Positions 1 through 9,912 of a stretch of 64,000 nucleotides of DNA are shown here, piece after piece. Under the pieces are notes generated by a model. It worked only from the letters and a program-made list of their open reading frames with translations. It made no database searches and was not told the origin of the DNA. Made by a program: the position numbers and the translations under genes. Position 1 is the stretch's first letter, and every line of letters starts with the position of its first letter. Where the stretch lies: the NCBI RefSeq assembly GCF_000737575.1, contig NZ_CP006270.1, forward strand, positions 1,987,163 through 2,051,162, in the 5' to 3' direction. This stretch comes from Synechococcus sp. KORDI-49 (GTDB lineage Bacteria > Cyanobacteriota > Cyanobacteriia > PCC-6307 > Cyanobiaceae).

Positions 1-85
1 TGGAGCCGGTGGTCATCACCACCTCTCCGTTGCAGATCACCTTGGCATCGGGATACCAGGTGGGATGAATGTCGGGCTTGGGCAT
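1..85 (-). CDS. rpmE: 50S ribosomal protein L31, N-terminal part (cut by window edge)
   Basis: The reverse strand from the ATG at 85-83 reads MPKPDIHPTWYPDAKVICNG and continues to the window edge, which is the typical start of cyanobacterial L31. Only about 28 residues are present. It follows rpsI by 29 bases on the same strand and is the last visible member of the long ribosomal run. L31 is a small protein of the 50S subunit; its C-terminus cannot be judged here. Confidence 0.93.
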   Translation of the reverse strand, partial: MPKPDIHPTWYPDAKVICNGEVVMTTGS

Positions 86-114
86 GGGTCGGGAGCTGGC
101 AGGAGCTGGAGTGA

Positions 115-516
115 TCAGCGTTTGGAGAACTGGGGTGCCTTACGGGCTTTCTTCAGACCGTACTTGCGGCGTTCCTTGGCGCGCGGGTCGCGGCTCAGGT
201 GACCTTCGGTCTTCAGCGGCTTGCGGTTGTCGGCCGAGAGTTCGCAAAGGGCACGGGCGGCCCCCTGCTTGATGGCACCGGCCTGGCCGGTGAGACCACC
301 GCCGCGGACGTTCACCAGAACGTCGTACTCGCTGCCCAGCCCCAGTGTTTCAAGAGGGGCCTTCACCGCGGAGATGTAGGCGGGGTTGTAGTTCAGGTAA
401 TTGTCACCAGGACGGCCGTTGATGGTGATCGTGCCGTTGCCGGGCACCAGGCGCACCCGGGCGACAGAGGTCTTGCGGCGGCCTGTGCCCCAGTAGACGA
501 CGGTGTTGCTGCTCAT
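115..516 (-). CDS. rpsI: 30S ribosomal protein S9
   Basis: The 133-residue product carries the S9 signature: a [12 protein letters not shown] start and the basic tail ending QFSKR, whose terminal arginine reaches the ribosomal P site in known structures. Length is normal for the family. The ATG overlaps the rplM stop by 4 bases, so the pair L13-S9 is translationally coupled, as in most bacteria. Confidence 0.98.
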   Translation of the reverse strand: MSSNTVVYWGTGRRKTSVARVRLVPGNGTITINGRPGDNYLNYNPAYISAVKAPLETLGLGSEYDVLVNVRGGGLTGQAGAIKQGAARALCELSADNRKPLKTEGHLSRDPRAKERRKYGLKKARKAPQFSKR

Positions 517-965
517 TTGGCGGAAGCGGAGGGGTTGAGCTGGAGGGGCTGGGGCTGCTGGGCGGCGTGCGGGTGATCACTGCCTTTGTAGACCTTCAGC
601 TTGCGGAACATCTGCCGGCCGAGAGCATTGTGGGGAAGCATGCCTTTGATGGCTTTCTCGACGATGCGCTCAGGGATGCGTTCCTGCAGGGCCTGGAAGG
701 TTTCCACCTTCATGCCGCCCGGACGTCCCGAGTGGCGGCGGTACAGCTTTTGCTGTGGCTTCCGGCCGCTCACCTGAATTTTCTCGGCGTTCACAACGAT
801 CACGAAATCACCGGTGTCCAGGTGAGGCGTGAAGCTGGGATTGTTCTTGCCGCGAAGCACGGCGGCAACCTCGGTGGCGAGGCGACCGAGGGTCTGATTC
901 TCAGCGTCCACCACGTACCACTGGCGGTCGATCGAATCAATCGGAGGAAGGGAGGTCTTGTTCAT
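513..965 (-). CDS. rplM: 50S ribosomal protein L13
   Basis: L13 organises early 50S assembly. The reading frame is open to 1055, but the ATG at 965 ([20 protein letters not shown]) matches the usual cyanobacterial N-terminus and gives 150 residues, the expected size, so I chose that start. The motif [19 protein letters not shown] near residue 115 is diagnostic. It lies between truA and rpsI in the conserved alpha-operon extension. Confidence 0.96.
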   Translation of the reverse strand: MNKTSLPPIDSIDRQWYVVDAENQTLGRLATEVAAVLRGKNNPSFTPHLDTGDFVIVVNAEKIQVSGRKPQQKLYRRHSGRPGGMKVETFQALQERIPERIVEKAIKGMLPHNALGRQMFRKLKVYKGSDHPHAAQQPQPLQLNPSASAK

Positions 966-1086
966 CACGCCGGCATGCCGGTTCGGAGGTTCTCCGCTGC
1001 TGGAACGGAGCTGGACAGCAGAGTCGGCCCGGAATCGGGCGCGACAAAAGCTCAAACAGTGAGCTTACGCTCCGACGGAGCCCCAA

Positions 1087-1980
1087 TCATGACGATGGGG
1101 TGGTCAGAGATTCTGGAGCGCTGTTCTTCGGCGGAGGAAGAGGATCCGGAGGGGGATCACAGTCCGCCAGAAAAAACCACGGTTGTGAATCATACCAACC
1201 AGCCCTGCTGAAGATCTCGTCCTGATAGCCGGCCCGCAGCAGGCAGAGCCCCTGACCCGGTGCCGCTTCCTTCACGTCGCAGCGGCGGCGTTCACGCCAG
1301 CGACGCTCGAAGTGCTCGAGGCTCAGCCGATGTTCTCCCACGGCCACCAGCTGTGCCATCAGGAGCCGCACCATGCCGTAGAGGAACCCACTGGCCTGGA
1401 TCTCCACCCTGACCATGTCTCCCTGACGTTCCACCAGAACGTCCTGCACCGTTGTGATGGCATCGGCACGGCGACTGCCTGCTTTCATGAAGGCGCCGAA
1501 GTCGTGCCGCCCGAGCATGCCTTCGAGGGCTGTCCGCATGCTGATCTCATCCAGGCGGAGCTGATAGCGGTGCCAGCTCCAGGCGCTGAGGAAGAGATTG
1601 GGGCGACGGCCGTTGTGAATCGTGTACCGGTAGCGCCGGTAGATGGCGTCGTAGCAGGCGTGCCAGTCGGCAGGACGCTCCACCGACTCCCGCACCCGGA
1701 TGCTGGCTGGCAGCCGTCCGTTGAGGGCAGGAGCCCATTTGTGTGCCGGAATGGGTCCGATGCAGTCGAAATGAACCACCTGGCCGGCGGCGTGCACTCC
1801 GGCATCGGTGCGGCCCGCAGCGAAGCAGTGAATGGGCCGGTGCGGATCGAGCTGCTCGATCGCGTTCTCCAGAACGGCCTGGACGCTGAGGCCGTTCCGT
1901 TGCCGCTGCCAGCCGCAGAATTCCGATCCGTCGTACTGCAGGCTGAGAGCGATCCGGTGGGGGATCGGCTGATCCGTCAC
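1087..1980 (-). CDS. truA: tRNA pseudouridine(38-40) synthase TruA
   Basis: TruA isomerises uridines 38-40 in the anticodon arm. The 297-residue protein begins with [18 protein letters not shown] and contains GRTDAGVHA with the catalytic aspartate at residue 59, followed by the RYRY motif of the family. The proline-rich tail after about residue 270 ([12 protein letters not shown]) is longer than the core fold needs. It lies between rplQ and rplM on the same strand, its usual cyanobacterial position. Confidence 0.96.
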   Translation of the reverse strand: MTDQPIPHRIALSLQYDGSEFCGWQRQRNGLSVQAVLENAIEQLDPHRPIHCFAAGRTDAGVHAAGQVVHFDCIGPIPAHKWAPALNGRLPASIRVRESVERPADWHACYDAIYRRYRYTIHNGRRPNLFLSAWSWHRYQLRLDEISMRTALEGMLGRHDFGAFMKAGSRRADAITTVQDVLVERQGDMVRVEIQASGFLYGMVRLLMAQLVAVGEHRLSLEHFERRWRERRRCDVKEAAPGQGLCLLRAGYQDEIFSRAGWYDSQPWFFLADCDPPPDPLPPPKNSAPESLTTPSS

Positions 1981-1997
1981 TGCAGACGAAGATTCCG

Positions 1998-2348
1998 TCA
2001 GACCAGCTCGATGATGGCCATCTCGGCGTTGTCGCCGCGGCGGCGCACGGTGCGGGTGATGCGGGTATAACCGCCGCGACGGTCGCTGTAGCGATCCGGT
2101 GCCTTCTCAAACAGCGCATGCACGAGCTGCTTGTCGTAGATGAAGCCGAGGGCCCTCCGGCGGGAGGCAAGGCTGCCGTCCTTGGCAAGGGTGATCATGC
2201 GCTCCGCCTCATCGCGGAGCGCTTTGGCACGGGCCTTGGTGGTGGTGACCCGACCTTCTCGGATGAGCTGGGTGGTCAGGGCCCTCAGCATCGCCTTGCG
2301 TTGGTCAGCAGGGCGTCCCAGCTGGGGAACTCGGCATTGGTGACGCAT
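1998..2348 (-). CDS. rplQ: 50S ribosomal protein L17
   Basis: The 116-residue protein starts [20 protein letters not shown] and ends with the conserved GGYTRITR...AEMAIIELV segment of L17. It follows rpoA by about 50 bases, the normal alpha-operon order. L17 lines the peptide exit tunnel opening. Length and motifs leave no real alternative. Confidence 0.97.
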   Translation of the reverse strand: MRHQCRVPQLGRPADQRKAMLRALTTQLIREGRVTTTKARAKALRDEAERMITLAKDGSLASRRRALGFIYDKQLVHALFEKAPDRYSDRRGGYTRITRTVRRRGDNAEMAIIELV

Positions 2349-2399
2349 GGTTCTGGGGGAGGCGTGGTCAGGTCGTGGGAACGATCAGGCCGGACAGCT

Positions 2400-3338
2400 T
2401 CAGGCTGTCGTGCGGCTCTGGGGGATGGAGATGCCGATGCGCTCAAGCGCTTCGATCACCTCATCGGCGGACTTGGAACCGAAGTTCTTGATCTCCAGCA
2501 GATCCTCGTAGCTGAAGCCCATCAGGTCGGAAACGGAATTGACCTGGGCCCGCTTGAGGCAGTTGTAGGCCCGGACGGAGAGGTTCAGCTCTTCGAGAGG
2601 GATCTGGGCTTCTGCGGAGGGCTCCGGTTCGACACCGGGTTCCTCCACCAGAGTCACCGTGGCCAGGGGCTGGAACAGCTCGATCAGCTGGTTGGCTGCC
2701 TGTGCCAGAGCGTCGTCGGGAGTGATGGATCCATCGGTGACGATCGAGATCTTGAGACGCTCGCGGGCGGAACCGCCTTCGGCCACGGCTGTCTCATCAA
2801 TGCTGAAGTTCACCCGGATCACCGGCATGAACACGGCATCGATCTGGAGCAGATCAATGGCGCTGGTGTCCTCGTTGTGGCGGTCGACGGGGCGGTAGCC
2901 GACGCCTCGCTCCACATGCACCTCCAGCTCCAGGCTGTGGCCATCGGCAACCGTCGCGATCGGACGGTTGACATCCACCACCTGAACCTGGGAGGAGAAC
3001 TGCAGATCGCCTGCTTTCACATCGGCGGGGCCCGCGATCACAAGACGGCCGATCTCCAGCTCACCCGATCGGTTGTTGATCGACAGCTGCTTGCAGTTCA
3101 GCAGGATGTCGAGCACGTCCTCGCGAACGCCCGGAACGGTGGCGTACTCGTGATTGACGCCTGCGATGCGGATGGCGGTGACCGCACTGCCTTCCAGGCC
3201 TCCCATCAGCACCCGGCGCAGGGCGTTGCCAAGAGTGGTGGCCTGGCCGCGCTCGAGGGGGCCGATGAGAAACACGCCGGTCTGGGCGCGGTCCTCATCA
3301 ACCTGATGCTCGATGCGATCGATCTGGTACTGCAGCAC
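2400..3338 (-). CDS. rpoA: DNA-directed RNA polymerase subunit alpha
   Basis: RpoA dimerises to nucleate RNA polymerase assembly. I place the start at the GTG at 3338 ([12 protein letters not shown]), which matches the usual cyanobacterial N-terminus and gives 312 residues; an upstream ATG at 3413 would overlap rpsK. The N-terminal domain shows [20 protein letters not shown]. The C-terminal domain shows the helix-hairpin-helix region ([20 protein letters not shown], then [13 protein letters not shown]) that contacts UP elements and activators. It sits between rpsK and rplQ. Confidence 0.97.
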   Translation of the reverse strand: MLQYQIDRIEHQVDEDRAQTGVFLIGPLERGQATTLGNALRRVLMGGLEGSAVTAIRIAGVNHEYATVPGVREDVLDILLNCKQLSINNRSGELEIGRLVIAGPADVKAGDLQFSSQVQVVDVNRPIATVADGHSLELEVHVERGVGYRPVDRHNEDTSAIDLLQIDAVFMPVIRVNFSIDETAVAEGGSARERLKISIVTDGSITPDDALAQAANQLIELFQPLATVTLVEEPGVEPEPSAEAQIPLEELNLSVRAYNCLKRAQVNSVSDLMGFSYEDLLEIKNFGSKSADEVIEALERIGISIPQSRTTA

Positions 3339-3382
3339 GGTCTGTGGCGGGGTAGGGAACGGGAACCTGAAACGAAGCCGGT

Positions 3383-3775
3383 TCAGACGCGGCGGCGCTT
3401 GGGCCGGCGGCAACCGTTGTGGGGCAGAGGGGTGACATCCCGGATCAACGTGATCTCGAGTCCGGCGACCTGAAGGGCCCGGATCGCGGTTTCACGGCCG
3501 GATCCTGGGCCGCGCACCAGAACTTCGATCTGGCGCATTCCCTGTTCGAGGGCCCGACGGGCTGCAGCCTCGGCAGCGGTCTGGGCAGCGAAGGGTGTGC
3601 CTTTGCGGGCACCTTTGAAACCGCTCGCCCCGGCCGATGACCACGAGATGACCTCGCCGGCGGTGTCGGTGATCGAGACGATCGTGTTGTTGAAGGTGCT
3701 CTGGATGTGGGCAACGCCGTTGGGGACGTTGCGCTTGGCCTTCTTGGGACCGGATTTCTTGGCGGGTTTGGCCAT
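3383..3775 (-). CDS. rpsK: 30S ribosomal protein S11
   Basis: The 130-residue protein has a lysine-rich N-terminus ([20 protein letters not shown]), the core [16 protein letters not shown], and the end [18 protein letters not shown]. These are signatures of S11, which forms the mRNA exit channel with S7 and S18. It lies 30 bases after rpsM and 44 bases before the rpoA start, all on the minus strand. Confidence 0.98.
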   Translation of the reverse strand: MAKPAKKSGPKKAKRNVPNGVAHIQSTFNNTIVSITDTAGEVISWSSAGASGFKGARKGTPFAAQTAAEAAARRALEQGMRQIEVLVRGPGSGRETAIRALQVAGLEITLIRDVTPLPHNGCRRPKRRRV

Positions 3776-3805
3776 GGGCCGATAACGATGTGGGAGGGAG
3801 GTGGA

Positions 3806-4171
3806 TTACTTCTTCTTGCCGGCCACGGTCTTGCGGGCGCCCCGGCGGGTCCGCGCATTGGTGCGGGTGCGCTGGCCGCGCACAGGCAGACTCATGCGGT
3901 GGCGACGGCCGCGGACGCAGCCGATGTCCTGAAGGCGCTTCAGGGCCATGCCCTCCTGGCGGCGCAGATCGCCTTCGATCGTGTAGGCCTCGGTGGCCCC
4001 CCTGAGTTTCTGCACATCGCCATCCTCGAGATCCTTGACCCGGATGTCCGGATTGACTCCGGATTTGCTGAGGATGGTCCGTGCCCGGGTGGGCCCGATT
4101 CCATAGATGTAGGTGAGGGCGACTTCGATCCGCTTGTCGCGGGGAATGTCAACGCCGGCGATCCGTGCCAC
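3806..4171 (-). CDS. rpsM: 30S ribosomal protein S13
   Basis: The 121-residue protein begins [20 protein letters not shown] and ends with a basic tail containing [15 protein letters not shown]13 makes the intersubunit bridge B1 and its tail approaches P-site tRNA. A C-rich stretch immediately upstream on the coding strand (complement of 4182-4200) separates it from a terminator-like hairpin that follows rpmJ. Confidence 0.98.
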   Translation of the reverse strand: MARIAGVDIPRDKRIEVALTYIYGIGPTRARTILSKSGVNPDIRVKDLEDGDVQKLRGATEAYTIEGDLRRQEGMALKRLQDIGCVRGRRHRMSLPVRGQRTRTNARTRRGARKTVAGKKK

Positions 4172-4200
4172 GAAGTTTCAATCGAGGGGGGGGGAGGGAC

Positions 4201-4225
4201 AAAAGCCTCCGTCGATCCGGAGGCT
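4201..4225 (-). terminator. Terminator-like hairpin (possible attenuator) between rpmJ and rpsM
   Basis: On the minus strand an 8-bp perfect stem (arms 4218-4225 and 4204-4211) closes a 6-base loop and is followed by TTTTG. The form is that of a weak intrinsic terminator inside the operon, 63 bases after the rpmJ stop. It could lower expression of rpsM-rpsK-rpoA relative to upstream genes. Function is inferred from structure only. Confidence 0.55.
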
Positions 4226-4287
4226 GTGGAGACTTGCGCTGCTGGCCTCCTGGCCGAGCAGTGCTTGCTGCGAACGGAGCTGGAGGG

Positions 4288-4401
4288 TCAGCCCTGACGC
4301 TGCTTGTGCTTCGGGTTGGTGCAGATCACCATCACGCGGCCGTGGCGACGGATCACCCGGCACTTGTCGCACATTTTCTTGACTGAGGCGCGCACCTTCA
4401 T
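4288..4401 (-). CDS. rpmJ: 50S ribosomal protein L36
   Basis: A 37-residue reading frame from the ATG at 4401 reads [20 protein letters not shown] and ends KHKQRQG. The C-C-C-H zinc ribbon (CDKC, then C and H near the end) is that of the C+ form of L36. It lies between adk and rpsM, the standard spc-operon place. Confidence 0.96.
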   Translation of the reverse strand: MKVRASVKKMCDKCRVIRRHGRVMVICTNPKHKQRQG

Positions 4402-4447
4402 GAGGCGTGGCTCTCCAAATTTCCAAACGGCAACCCTACCATGCGGG

Positions 4448-4999
4448 TCAACTCAGGGCCTGAACGATCCGCTCTGAGATCTCCTCGACACTCCCCTGAG
4501 CCGGGACCTGAATCAGTAGACCCTTGTCGCGGTAGAAGCTGATCAGGGGAGCGGTCTTCTCGCGGTAAACCTCCAGCCGGTTGCGGATCACCGCTTCATT
4601 GTCGTCGGCCCGGCCACGGGCCAGCAGACGCTCGATCAGCACGGCGTCGTCAAGCTCCAGCAGCACGACGGCCTCGATCGGCTGCTGCAGATCAGTCAGG
4701 AGCGGTTCCAGTGCTTCGGCCTGCGGAACGGTGCGGGGGAAACCGTCCAGCAGCCAGCCGCCGCCGTGCAGCGTCTTCATCTGACTTTCCACGATCGCCA
4801 GGACAAGCCCATCACTCACCAGCTCGCCTCTATTCATGACGGCTTCGGCTTCCTTGCCGAGGGCTGTTCCGGCAGCCACCTCTCCGCGCAGCAGGTCGCC
4901 TGTGGAGAGGTGCTTCATGGCGTGGGCCTCGCAGAGCCGGCCGGCCTGGGTGCCCTTGCCGGCGCCGGGGGGACCGAGAAAGAGGAGGCGGGTTTTCAT
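4448..4999 (-). CDS. adk: Adenylate kinase
   Basis: Adk equilibrates ATP, ADP and AMP in the cytoplasm. The P-loop GPPGAGKGT is at residues 9-17, the AMP-binding segment STGDLLR follows near residue 32, and DGFPRT lies near residue 84. At 183 residues it is the short-lid form without the zinc-binding lid insert, usual for cyanobacteria. It sits between secY and rpmJ on the same strand, as in many bacterial spc operons. Confidence 0.97.
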   Translation of the reverse strand: MKTRLLFLGPPGAGKGTQAGRLCEAHAMKHLSTGDLLRGEVAAGTALGKEAEAVMNRGELVSDGLVLAIVESQMKTLHGGGWLLDGFPRTVPQAEALEPLLTDLQQPIEAVVLLELDDAVLIERLLARGRADDNEAVIRNRLEVYREKTAPLISFYRDKGLLIQVPAQGSVEEISERIVQALS

Positions 5000-5057
5000 C
5001 GTGGATCGTGGTGTGGACGTTGGTGGTTGGCGGGAATGATTGGCGCAGCGGCAGGAA

Positions 5058-6377
5058 TCACTGGCGCACCAGACCCTCGTAGCGCTGGGAGATCACATAG
5101 GTCTGCACCTGCTTGGCCGTGTCGATCGCCACGCCCACCAGGATCAGCAGTGAGGTGGCACCGAGGCCCTGGAAGGTCTGCACGTTGGTGGCGCGTTCCA
5201 CGGCTGCGGGGATGATCGCCACGGCACCGAGGAACAGACCGCCCAGCAGTGTGAGCCGGTTCTGAACCCCGGAGAGATAGGTGGCCGTGGCACTGCCGGG
5301 ACGCACCCCTGGAATTGCGACACCACCCTTCTTGAGATTCGAGGCGATGTCGGCCGGGTTCACGGTCAGTGAGGCATAGAAATAGGAAAATCCCAGGATC
5401 AACGCGAAGAAGGCCAGGGCATAGGGCCAGGGGTTCGGAGCGCCTGGATTCAGGGCACTGGCGGCACGGATCAGCCATTCGTTGCTGGTGAGATTGGCGA
5501 CCGTGACGGGCAGGAAGATCAGCGCCGAAGCGAAAATTATCGGCATCACGCCGCCGGCATTGAGCTTCAGGGGCAGATAACTCTGTCGGGTGGGCAGAAC
5601 GCCGGCCCCACCCACCTGGCGCTTGGCGCTGACGATGGGGATCCGCCGGGCTCCTTCCTGAACGAAGATGATCCCCACGATCGTGGCCAGAAAAACGAGC
5701 ACGAGCACGATGATGCCGAGCACATCGCCGCGGTCGCCGGTCTGGGCTTTCTCGATCGTGGACCCCAGAGCCGTGGGCAGGGTGGACACGATGTTGAGGA
5801 AGATGACCAGTGAGGCTCCCTGACCGATGCCGCGCTCGGTGATCACCTCGCTCAGCCACATCACCACCATGGAGCCGGTCACAAGGCACAGGGCTGTCTG
5901 AACGACGAAGACGACCTCGCTCAGTCCCTCCAGGGCGTACTGCCGGAGGATCATGGCGAACACCACGCTTTGAATCAGGCCCCAGCCCAGAGCGACGTAG
6001 CGGGTGATCTGGGCGATCTTGCGTCGTCCTGCCTCGCCTTCGTTCTTCTGGAGGTCTTCCAGCTGCGGCAAGGCTGCCGTCAGCAGTTGCAGGATGATCG
6101 AGGCGTTGATGAACGGCAGGATGCCGAGGGCGAACACGCCCAGAGTCGAGATGCCCCCGCCCGTGAAGATGTCCAGGAAGCCGATCAGCTGGCCGCCCTG
6201 GTCGATGAAACTGCGGAAGGCGTCCCGGTCGATGCCCGGAATCGGGATGTAGATCCCAAGCCTGACGAGCAGCAGCAGTCCGAGGGTGGTGAGCACCCGG
6301 TTGCGCAGCCCCGGGTTGGTGACCAACTGGCTGATCACTTCGGCGGCGTTGGGGTTGCGTCCCCGACTGACGAGCAT
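5058..6377 (-). CDS. secY: Protein translocase subunit SecY
   Basis: SecY forms the pore of the Sec translocon in plasma and thylakoid membranes. The 439-residue protein has about ten hydrophobic segments, beginning VLTTLGLLLLVRLGIYIPIP, and includes the plug region GGGISTLGVFALGILPFINA and the cytoplasmic loop RRIPIVSAKRQVGG. Length is typical. It follows rplO after a 100-base gap that holds a very stable hairpin (6411-6443). Confidence 0.98.
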   Translation of the reverse strand: MLVSRGRNPNAAEVISQLVTNPGLRNRVLTTLGLLLLVRLGIYIPIPGIDRDAFRSFIDQGGQLIGFLDIFTGGGISTLGVFALGILPFINASIILQLLTAALPQLEDLQKNEGEAGRRKIAQITRYVALGWGLIQSVVFAMILRQYALEGLSEVVFVVQTALCLVTGSMVVMWLSEVITERGIGQGASLVIFLNIVSTLPTALGSTIEKAQTGDRGDVLGIIVLVLVFLATIVGIIFVQEGARRIPIVSAKRQVGGAGVLPTRQSYLPLKLNAGGVMPIIFASALIFLPVTVANLTSNEWLIRAASALNPGAPNPWPYALAFFALILGFSYFYASLTVNPADIASNLKKGGVAIPGVRPGSATATYLSGVQNRLTLLGGLFLGAVAIIPAAVERATNVQTFQGLGATSLLILVGVAIDTAKQVQTYVISQRYEGLVRQ

Positions 6378-6410
6378 GTCCGGAAAAGGTGTGTTGGGCT
6401 GAAGCAGCGA

Positions 6411-6443
6411 AGCCGTCCGCGGATCAGGATCCGTCGGACGGCT
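6411..6443 (-). other. Long stable hairpin between rplO and secY
   Basis: Arms 6411-6419 and 6435-6443 are perfect 9-bp complements, and the inner arms 6420-6425 and 6428-6433 add 6 bp with one bulged base (6434). The 33-base element is therefore almost entirely paired. It has no T tract on the minus strand, so it is not a classical terminator. It may be an mRNA stability, processing or regulator-binding element in the secY leader. Confidence 0.6.
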
Positions 6444-6477
6444 CAGACCCTAGGGCTGAAGGGGGGGATCCCCCAGA

Positions 6478-6933
6478 TCAGGCGAGGGTTTCGCAGGTGC
6501 CGCCGGCGGCTTCGATCTTGGTGCGGGCGGAGGCTGTGAAGGCAGCGGCTTGCACGGTCAGCTTCTTGGCCTTGAGATCACCGTTACCCAGCAGCTTCAG
6601 GGGATGCTTGGGGCTGGTGACGATCCCGTCCTTGACCAGTGAATCAAGGTTGACGGTGCTGCCGTCCTTGAGGTCGTTGAGGGCCGACACATTCAGCACG
6701 GTGAACTGCTTCGGGTTCACCAGCGGGAAGTGCTTGAGCTTCGGGACGCGGCGGTAGAGAGGCATCTGACCACCCTCGAAGCCGGGGCGGGTGGGACGGC
6801 CGGAACGGGATTTCTGGCCACGCATGCCGAAACCGCAGCTGGCGCCCTGACCAGCGGCGATGCCGCGACCCTTGCGCAGTTTGCGGCGTCGGGCGCCTTT
6901 GTTGGCTTTGAGGGAGTCGAGTCGGAGAGTCAT
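6478..6933 (-). CDS. rplO: 50S ribosomal protein L15
   Basis: The 151-residue protein starts [20 protein letters not shown] and has the glycine-rich [20 protein letters not shown] segment typical of L15. It follows rpsE by 6 bases. L30, which lies between S5 and L15 in many bacteria, is absent, as expected in cyanobacteria. Confidence 0.98.
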   Translation of the reverse strand: MTLRLDSLKANKGARRRKLRKGRGIAAGQGASCGFGMRGQKSRSGRPTRPGFEGGQMPLYRRVPKLKHFPLVNPKQFTVLNVSALNDLKDGSTVNLDSLVKDGIVTSPKHPLKLLGNGDLKAKKLTVQAAAFTASARTKIEAAGGTCETLA

Positions 6934-6939
6934 CGCGAA

Positions 6940-7581
6940 TCAGGAGTAGATCTGCTCGAGGGAGATTCCCCGTTCCTTGGCCGTCTCCTTGTGGGTGCGG
7001 AGAAGCGACAGGGCCACCATGGCAGCCCGGGCGTTGTTGAGGGGGGTCTTGCTGCCCAGGCGCTTGGCCAGGACATTCTTGATGCCGGCAAGTTCCAGCA
7101 CCGTGCGGATCGAACCGCCTGCGATCACACCGGTACCTGGGGCAGCGGGGCGGATCAGCACACTGGCGGCGCCGTCGCGACCGTTGGACAGGGTCGGGAT
7201 CGAACTGTGACGGGTGAGGGGCACCTTCACGAGATGCTTCTTGCCATCGGCGACACCCTTGCGGACGGCGCCGATCACATCACCGGCCTTGCCGACGCCG
7301 ACGCCGACCTGGCCTTTCTCGTTGCCGACGACGACGATGGCCCGGAAGCTCATCTTCTTGCCGCCTTTCACGGTCTTGGAGACACGGCGGATCTGCACCA
7401 CGCGCTCCTGCCATTCGGAGTCGCGCTCCTGATTGCGGCGATCACCGCGACGACCGCGGCGTTCGCCACGCTCACCGCGGCCACCACGGCGCTGTTCCTG
7501 CTGCTGGCCTTCAGCCGCTGCAGGAACATCAGCTGCGCCGGGCACGGCGTTTGGATTGGATTGGGGGGAGGAATCGGTCAT
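6940..7581 (-). CDS. rpsE: 30S ribosomal protein S5
   Basis: S5 takes part in decoding accuracy and mRNA unwinding. The core from about residue 55 ([20 protein letters not shown]) to the end is standard. The first 55 residues are an extension: a Q-rich stretch, then an arginine/glycine run with repeated RGER and [10 protein letters not shown] keep the first ATG because it leaves 14 bases to rplR. The tail is low-complexity and RG-rich, like RNA-binding extensions. Confidence 0.97.
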   Translation of the reverse strand: MTDSSPQSNPNAVPGAADVPAAAEGQQQEQRRGGRGERGERRGRRGDRRNQERDSEWQERVVQIRRVSKTVKGGKKMSFRAIVVVGNEKGQVGVGVGKAGDVIGAVRKGVADGKKHLVKVPLTRHSSIPTLSNGRDGAASVLIRPAAPGTGVIAGGSIRTVLELAGIKNVLAKRLGSKTPLNNARAAMVALSLLRTHKETAKERGISLEQIYS

Positions 7582-7595
7582 GGGTAGAGCAGGAA

Positions 7596-7964
7596 TCAGA
7601 ACTGAAGGCCCGCTTCCCGGGCGGCGTCGGCAAGGGCCTTGATCCGGCCGTGGTACAGGTTGCCGCCACGGTCGAAGACCACCTGCTGGATGCCCTGCGC
7701 GATGGCTCGTTTGGCCACGAGCTCGCCGACGGCGACAGAGGCGTCACAGCTGCCGCCACTGGCCTTGAGGCCGGCACGCAGCTCCTTGTCAACGGTGGAC
7801 GCAGAGCAGAGGGTGCTCTGCGCTTCGTCGTTGATGACCTGGGCGTAGATGTGATTGTTGGAGCGGAACACGGCCAGCCGAGGGCGATTGGCCGTGCCAC
7901 TGAGATGACGACGCAGACGCCTGTGGCGTTTCTGGGTCTGCTGTTTGCGGGAGGTGGTGGACAT
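7596..7964 (-). CDS. rplR: 50S ribosomal protein L18
   Basis: The 122-residue product begins [20 protein letters not shown] and has the L18 core [18 protein letters not shown] and the ending [21 protein letters not shown]18 anchors 5S rRNA with L5. It lies between rplF and rpsE with short gaps on the same strand. Confidence 0.98.
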   Translation of the reverse strand: MSTTSRKQQTQKRHRRLRRHLSGTANRPRLAVFRSNNHIYAQVINDEAQSTLCSASTVDKELRAGLKASGGSCDASVAVGELVAKRAIAQGIQQVVFDRGGNLYHGRIKALADAAREAGLQF

Positions 7965-7997
7965 GGGGAAGGAAGCGGAGGAACGTCAGGAAGAGGG

Positions 7998-8537
7998 TTA
8001 TTTCTTGCCGGACTTGCCCGCTTTGCGCAGGATGCGCTCGCCCTCGTATTTGATGCCCTTGCCCTTGTAGGGCTCAGGGGGACGAATGGCGCGGACTTTG
8101 GCGGCTTCGTTGCCTACCAGCTCCTTGTCGATGCCGGAGACGATCACCTTGGTGTTGTTCTCAACCTTGAAGGTGATGCCGTCGGGCGGCTCCATCTCGA
8201 CCGGGTGGCTGTAGCCGGCACTGACGACAAGGGTCTTGCCCTTGACCTGGGCTCGGGAGCCCACACCGACGATTTCCAGACTCTTGCTATAACCGTTGCT
8301 GACCCCTTCGACCATGTTGGCGACGAGGGTGCGGCAGAGTCCGTGGCGCTCCCTTGAGAAACGCTTGGTGGTGGAGGGAGTCACCACGATGGTGTTCTCC
8401 TCCTGGCTGACGCTGACGCCTTCTGGAAGCGTGCGCTCCAGTTCCCCTTTGGGGCCCTTGACCTTCACGGTCAGACCGTCAAGGGAGACGGTCACCTTGT
8501 CGGGAAGTGGAACGGGGTTTTTGCCGATGCGTGACAT
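7998..8537 (-). CDS. rplF: 50S ribosomal protein L6
   Basis: The 179-residue protein starts [20 protein letters not shown] and carries the C-terminal L6 motif [17 protein letters not shown]. It has two similar alpha/beta halves, as the family does. It lies directly after rpsH (14-base gap) in the spc order. Confidence 0.98.
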   Translation of the reverse strand: MSRIGKNPVPLPDKVTVSLDGLTVKVKGPKGELERTLPEGVSVSQEENTIVVTPSTTKRFSRERHGLCRTLVANMVEGVSNGYSKSLEIVGVGSRAQVKGKTLVVSAGYSHPVEMEPPDGITFKVENNTKVIVSGIDKELVGNEAAKVRAIRPPEPYKGKGIKYEGERILRKAGKSGKK

Positions 8538-8551
8538 GGTTCAGCTCCAGA

Positions 8552-8953
8552 TCAGTAGACGTAACAGAGCACTTCGCCACCGACGCCCTCGCGTCGGGCA
8601 TCGCGATCACTCATCACCCCTTTGGAGGTGGAGATGATCGCGACGCCGAGGCCGCCCAGGACCTTGGGCAGTCCGCGGGTGTTCTTGTAGATGCGCAGGC
8701 CTGGCTTGCTCACCCGCTGCATCGATCGGATCGTGGGAAGACGATGCTTACCGCTGTACTTGAGGGCGAGCACCAGTTCGGTGCGCACCCCTTCACCCTG
8801 TTCGCTGATCTCGGAGATGAAGCCTTCCTGCTGCAGCACCTTGGCGATGCTGCGGGTCATCCGCGAAGCGGGGATCTTGGTGGTCTCGTGACGCTTCTCA
8901 CTCGCATTGCGAATGCGGGTGAGCATGTCGGAAATGGGGTCGTGGTTGGCCAT
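8552..8953 (-). CDS. rpsH: 30S ribosomal protein S8
   Basis: The 133-residue protein starts [20 protein letters not shown] and ends with [20 protein letters not shown], both S8 signatures. In enterobacteria S8 represses the spc operon at the rplE region; whether that holds here cannot be read from the sequence. The S14 gene often found upstream is absent, as expected for cyanobacteria. Confidence 0.98.
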   Translation of the reverse strand: MANHDPISDMLTRIRNASEKRHETTKIPASRMTRSIAKVLQQEGFISEISEQGEGVRTELVLALKYSGKHRLPTIRSMQRVSKPGLRIYKNTRGLPKVLGGLGVAIISTSKGVMSDRDARREGVGGEVLCYVY

Positions 8954-8972
8954 AGGTGTCGACGGGGAGGGC

Positions 8973-9512
8973 TCAGTTGCTGCGGAACGGCATTCCCATC
9001 TCGCGGAGGAGGGCCCGGCCCTCTTCGTCTGAACGGGCAGTGGTCACGATGGTGATGTCCATGCCCCTGATGGCATCGATCTTGTCGAAGGAAATCTCAG
9101 GGAAGATGATCTGCTCACGGACGCCCAGGGTGTAGTTCCCCCGGCCGTCGAAGCTCTTGGGACTCACACCCCGGAAGTCACGGATCCTGGGCAGAGCCAG
9201 GTTGATCAGGCGCTCCAGAAAGGCATACATCCGGTCACCACGCAGGGTGACGGCACAGCCGATCGGCATGCCCTGGCGGATCTTGAAGCCGGCGATGGCC
9301 TTCTTGGCCCGTGTGACCACGACCTTCTGGCCGGTGATCTGCGCCAGCTCATTCACCGAGGCCTCAAGGGACTTGGCGTTCTGGGCGGCTTCGCCGAGTC
9401 CCCGGTTGACGGTGACTTTGATCACCTTGGGGACTTCGTGGATGTTCGTGAGGGAGAGATCCTTCTTCAGCTTGGGCTGAATGGTCTCCCGGTAGCGCTT
9501 TTTGAGTGACAT
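8973..9512 (-). CDS. rplE: 50S ribosomal protein L5
   Basis: The 179-residue protein contains the L5 core [29 protein letters not shown] and the C-terminal [20 protein letters not shown]5 binds 5S rRNA and P-site tRNA. It follows rplX by 41 bases and precedes rpsH by 19. Confidence 0.98.
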   Translation of the reverse strand: MSLKKRYRETIQPKLKKDLSLTNIHEVPKVIKVTVNRGLGEAAQNAKSLEASVNELAQITGQKVVVTRAKKAIAGFKIRQGMPIGCAVTLRGDRMYAFLERLINLALPRIRDFRGVSPKSFDGRGNYTLGVREQIIFPEISFDKIDAIRGMDITIVTTARSDEEGRALLREMGMPFRSN

Positions 9513-9553
9513 GGGGGGTGTGGGGTGCTTCTGGTCGTGGTCAGAAGTCGGGT

Positions 9554-9910
9554 TCAGTCGATGACTTCACCGGTTTTCTTCAGCCGTCGTTTCTTGCTGC
9601 CGTCCTTTTCGACGACGATCTCCACGCGGCTGGCCACCTTCTTGTCGGTGGAATAGAGCATCACGTTGGAGGCATGCAGAGATGCCTCCTCGGTCACGAT
9701 GCGACCGGTCTCGCCCTCCTGGGTGGGCTTCTCGTGTCGGGTGCGCAGGTTGATGCCTTCGACGATCACCCGGTTCTCATTCGGCAGGGTGCGCAGCACC
9801 TCTCCGGTTTTGCCCTTGTCCTTGCCGGCGATCACCTGAACGGTGTCGCCTTTGCGGATGCGCATCTTGATGCGATCGGTGGGCTTGGCCTTGCTGGTTG
9901 CAGTCGCCAT
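9554..9910 (-). CDS. rplX: 50S ribosomal protein L24
   Basis: The 118-residue protein has the KOW motif near residues 19-36 ([20 protein letters not shown]), typical of L24, an assembly initiator of the 50S subunit. A short extension ([16 protein letters not shown]) precedes the core. It starts 2 bases after the rplN stop. Confidence 0.98.
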   Translation of the reverse strand: MATATSKAKPTDRIKMRIRKGDTVQVIAGKDKGKTGEVLRTLPNENRVIVEGINLRTRHEKPTQEGETGRIVTEEASLHASNVMLYSTDKKVASRVEIVVEKDGSKKRRLKKTGEVID

Positions 9911-9912
9911 GG

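Noticed and set aside
2118-3473. Long plus-strand open frame opposite rplQ and rpoA
   Set aside because: It is the mirror of rpoA codon structure in a GC-rich genome; no motif is recognisable and it overlaps essential genes throughout.
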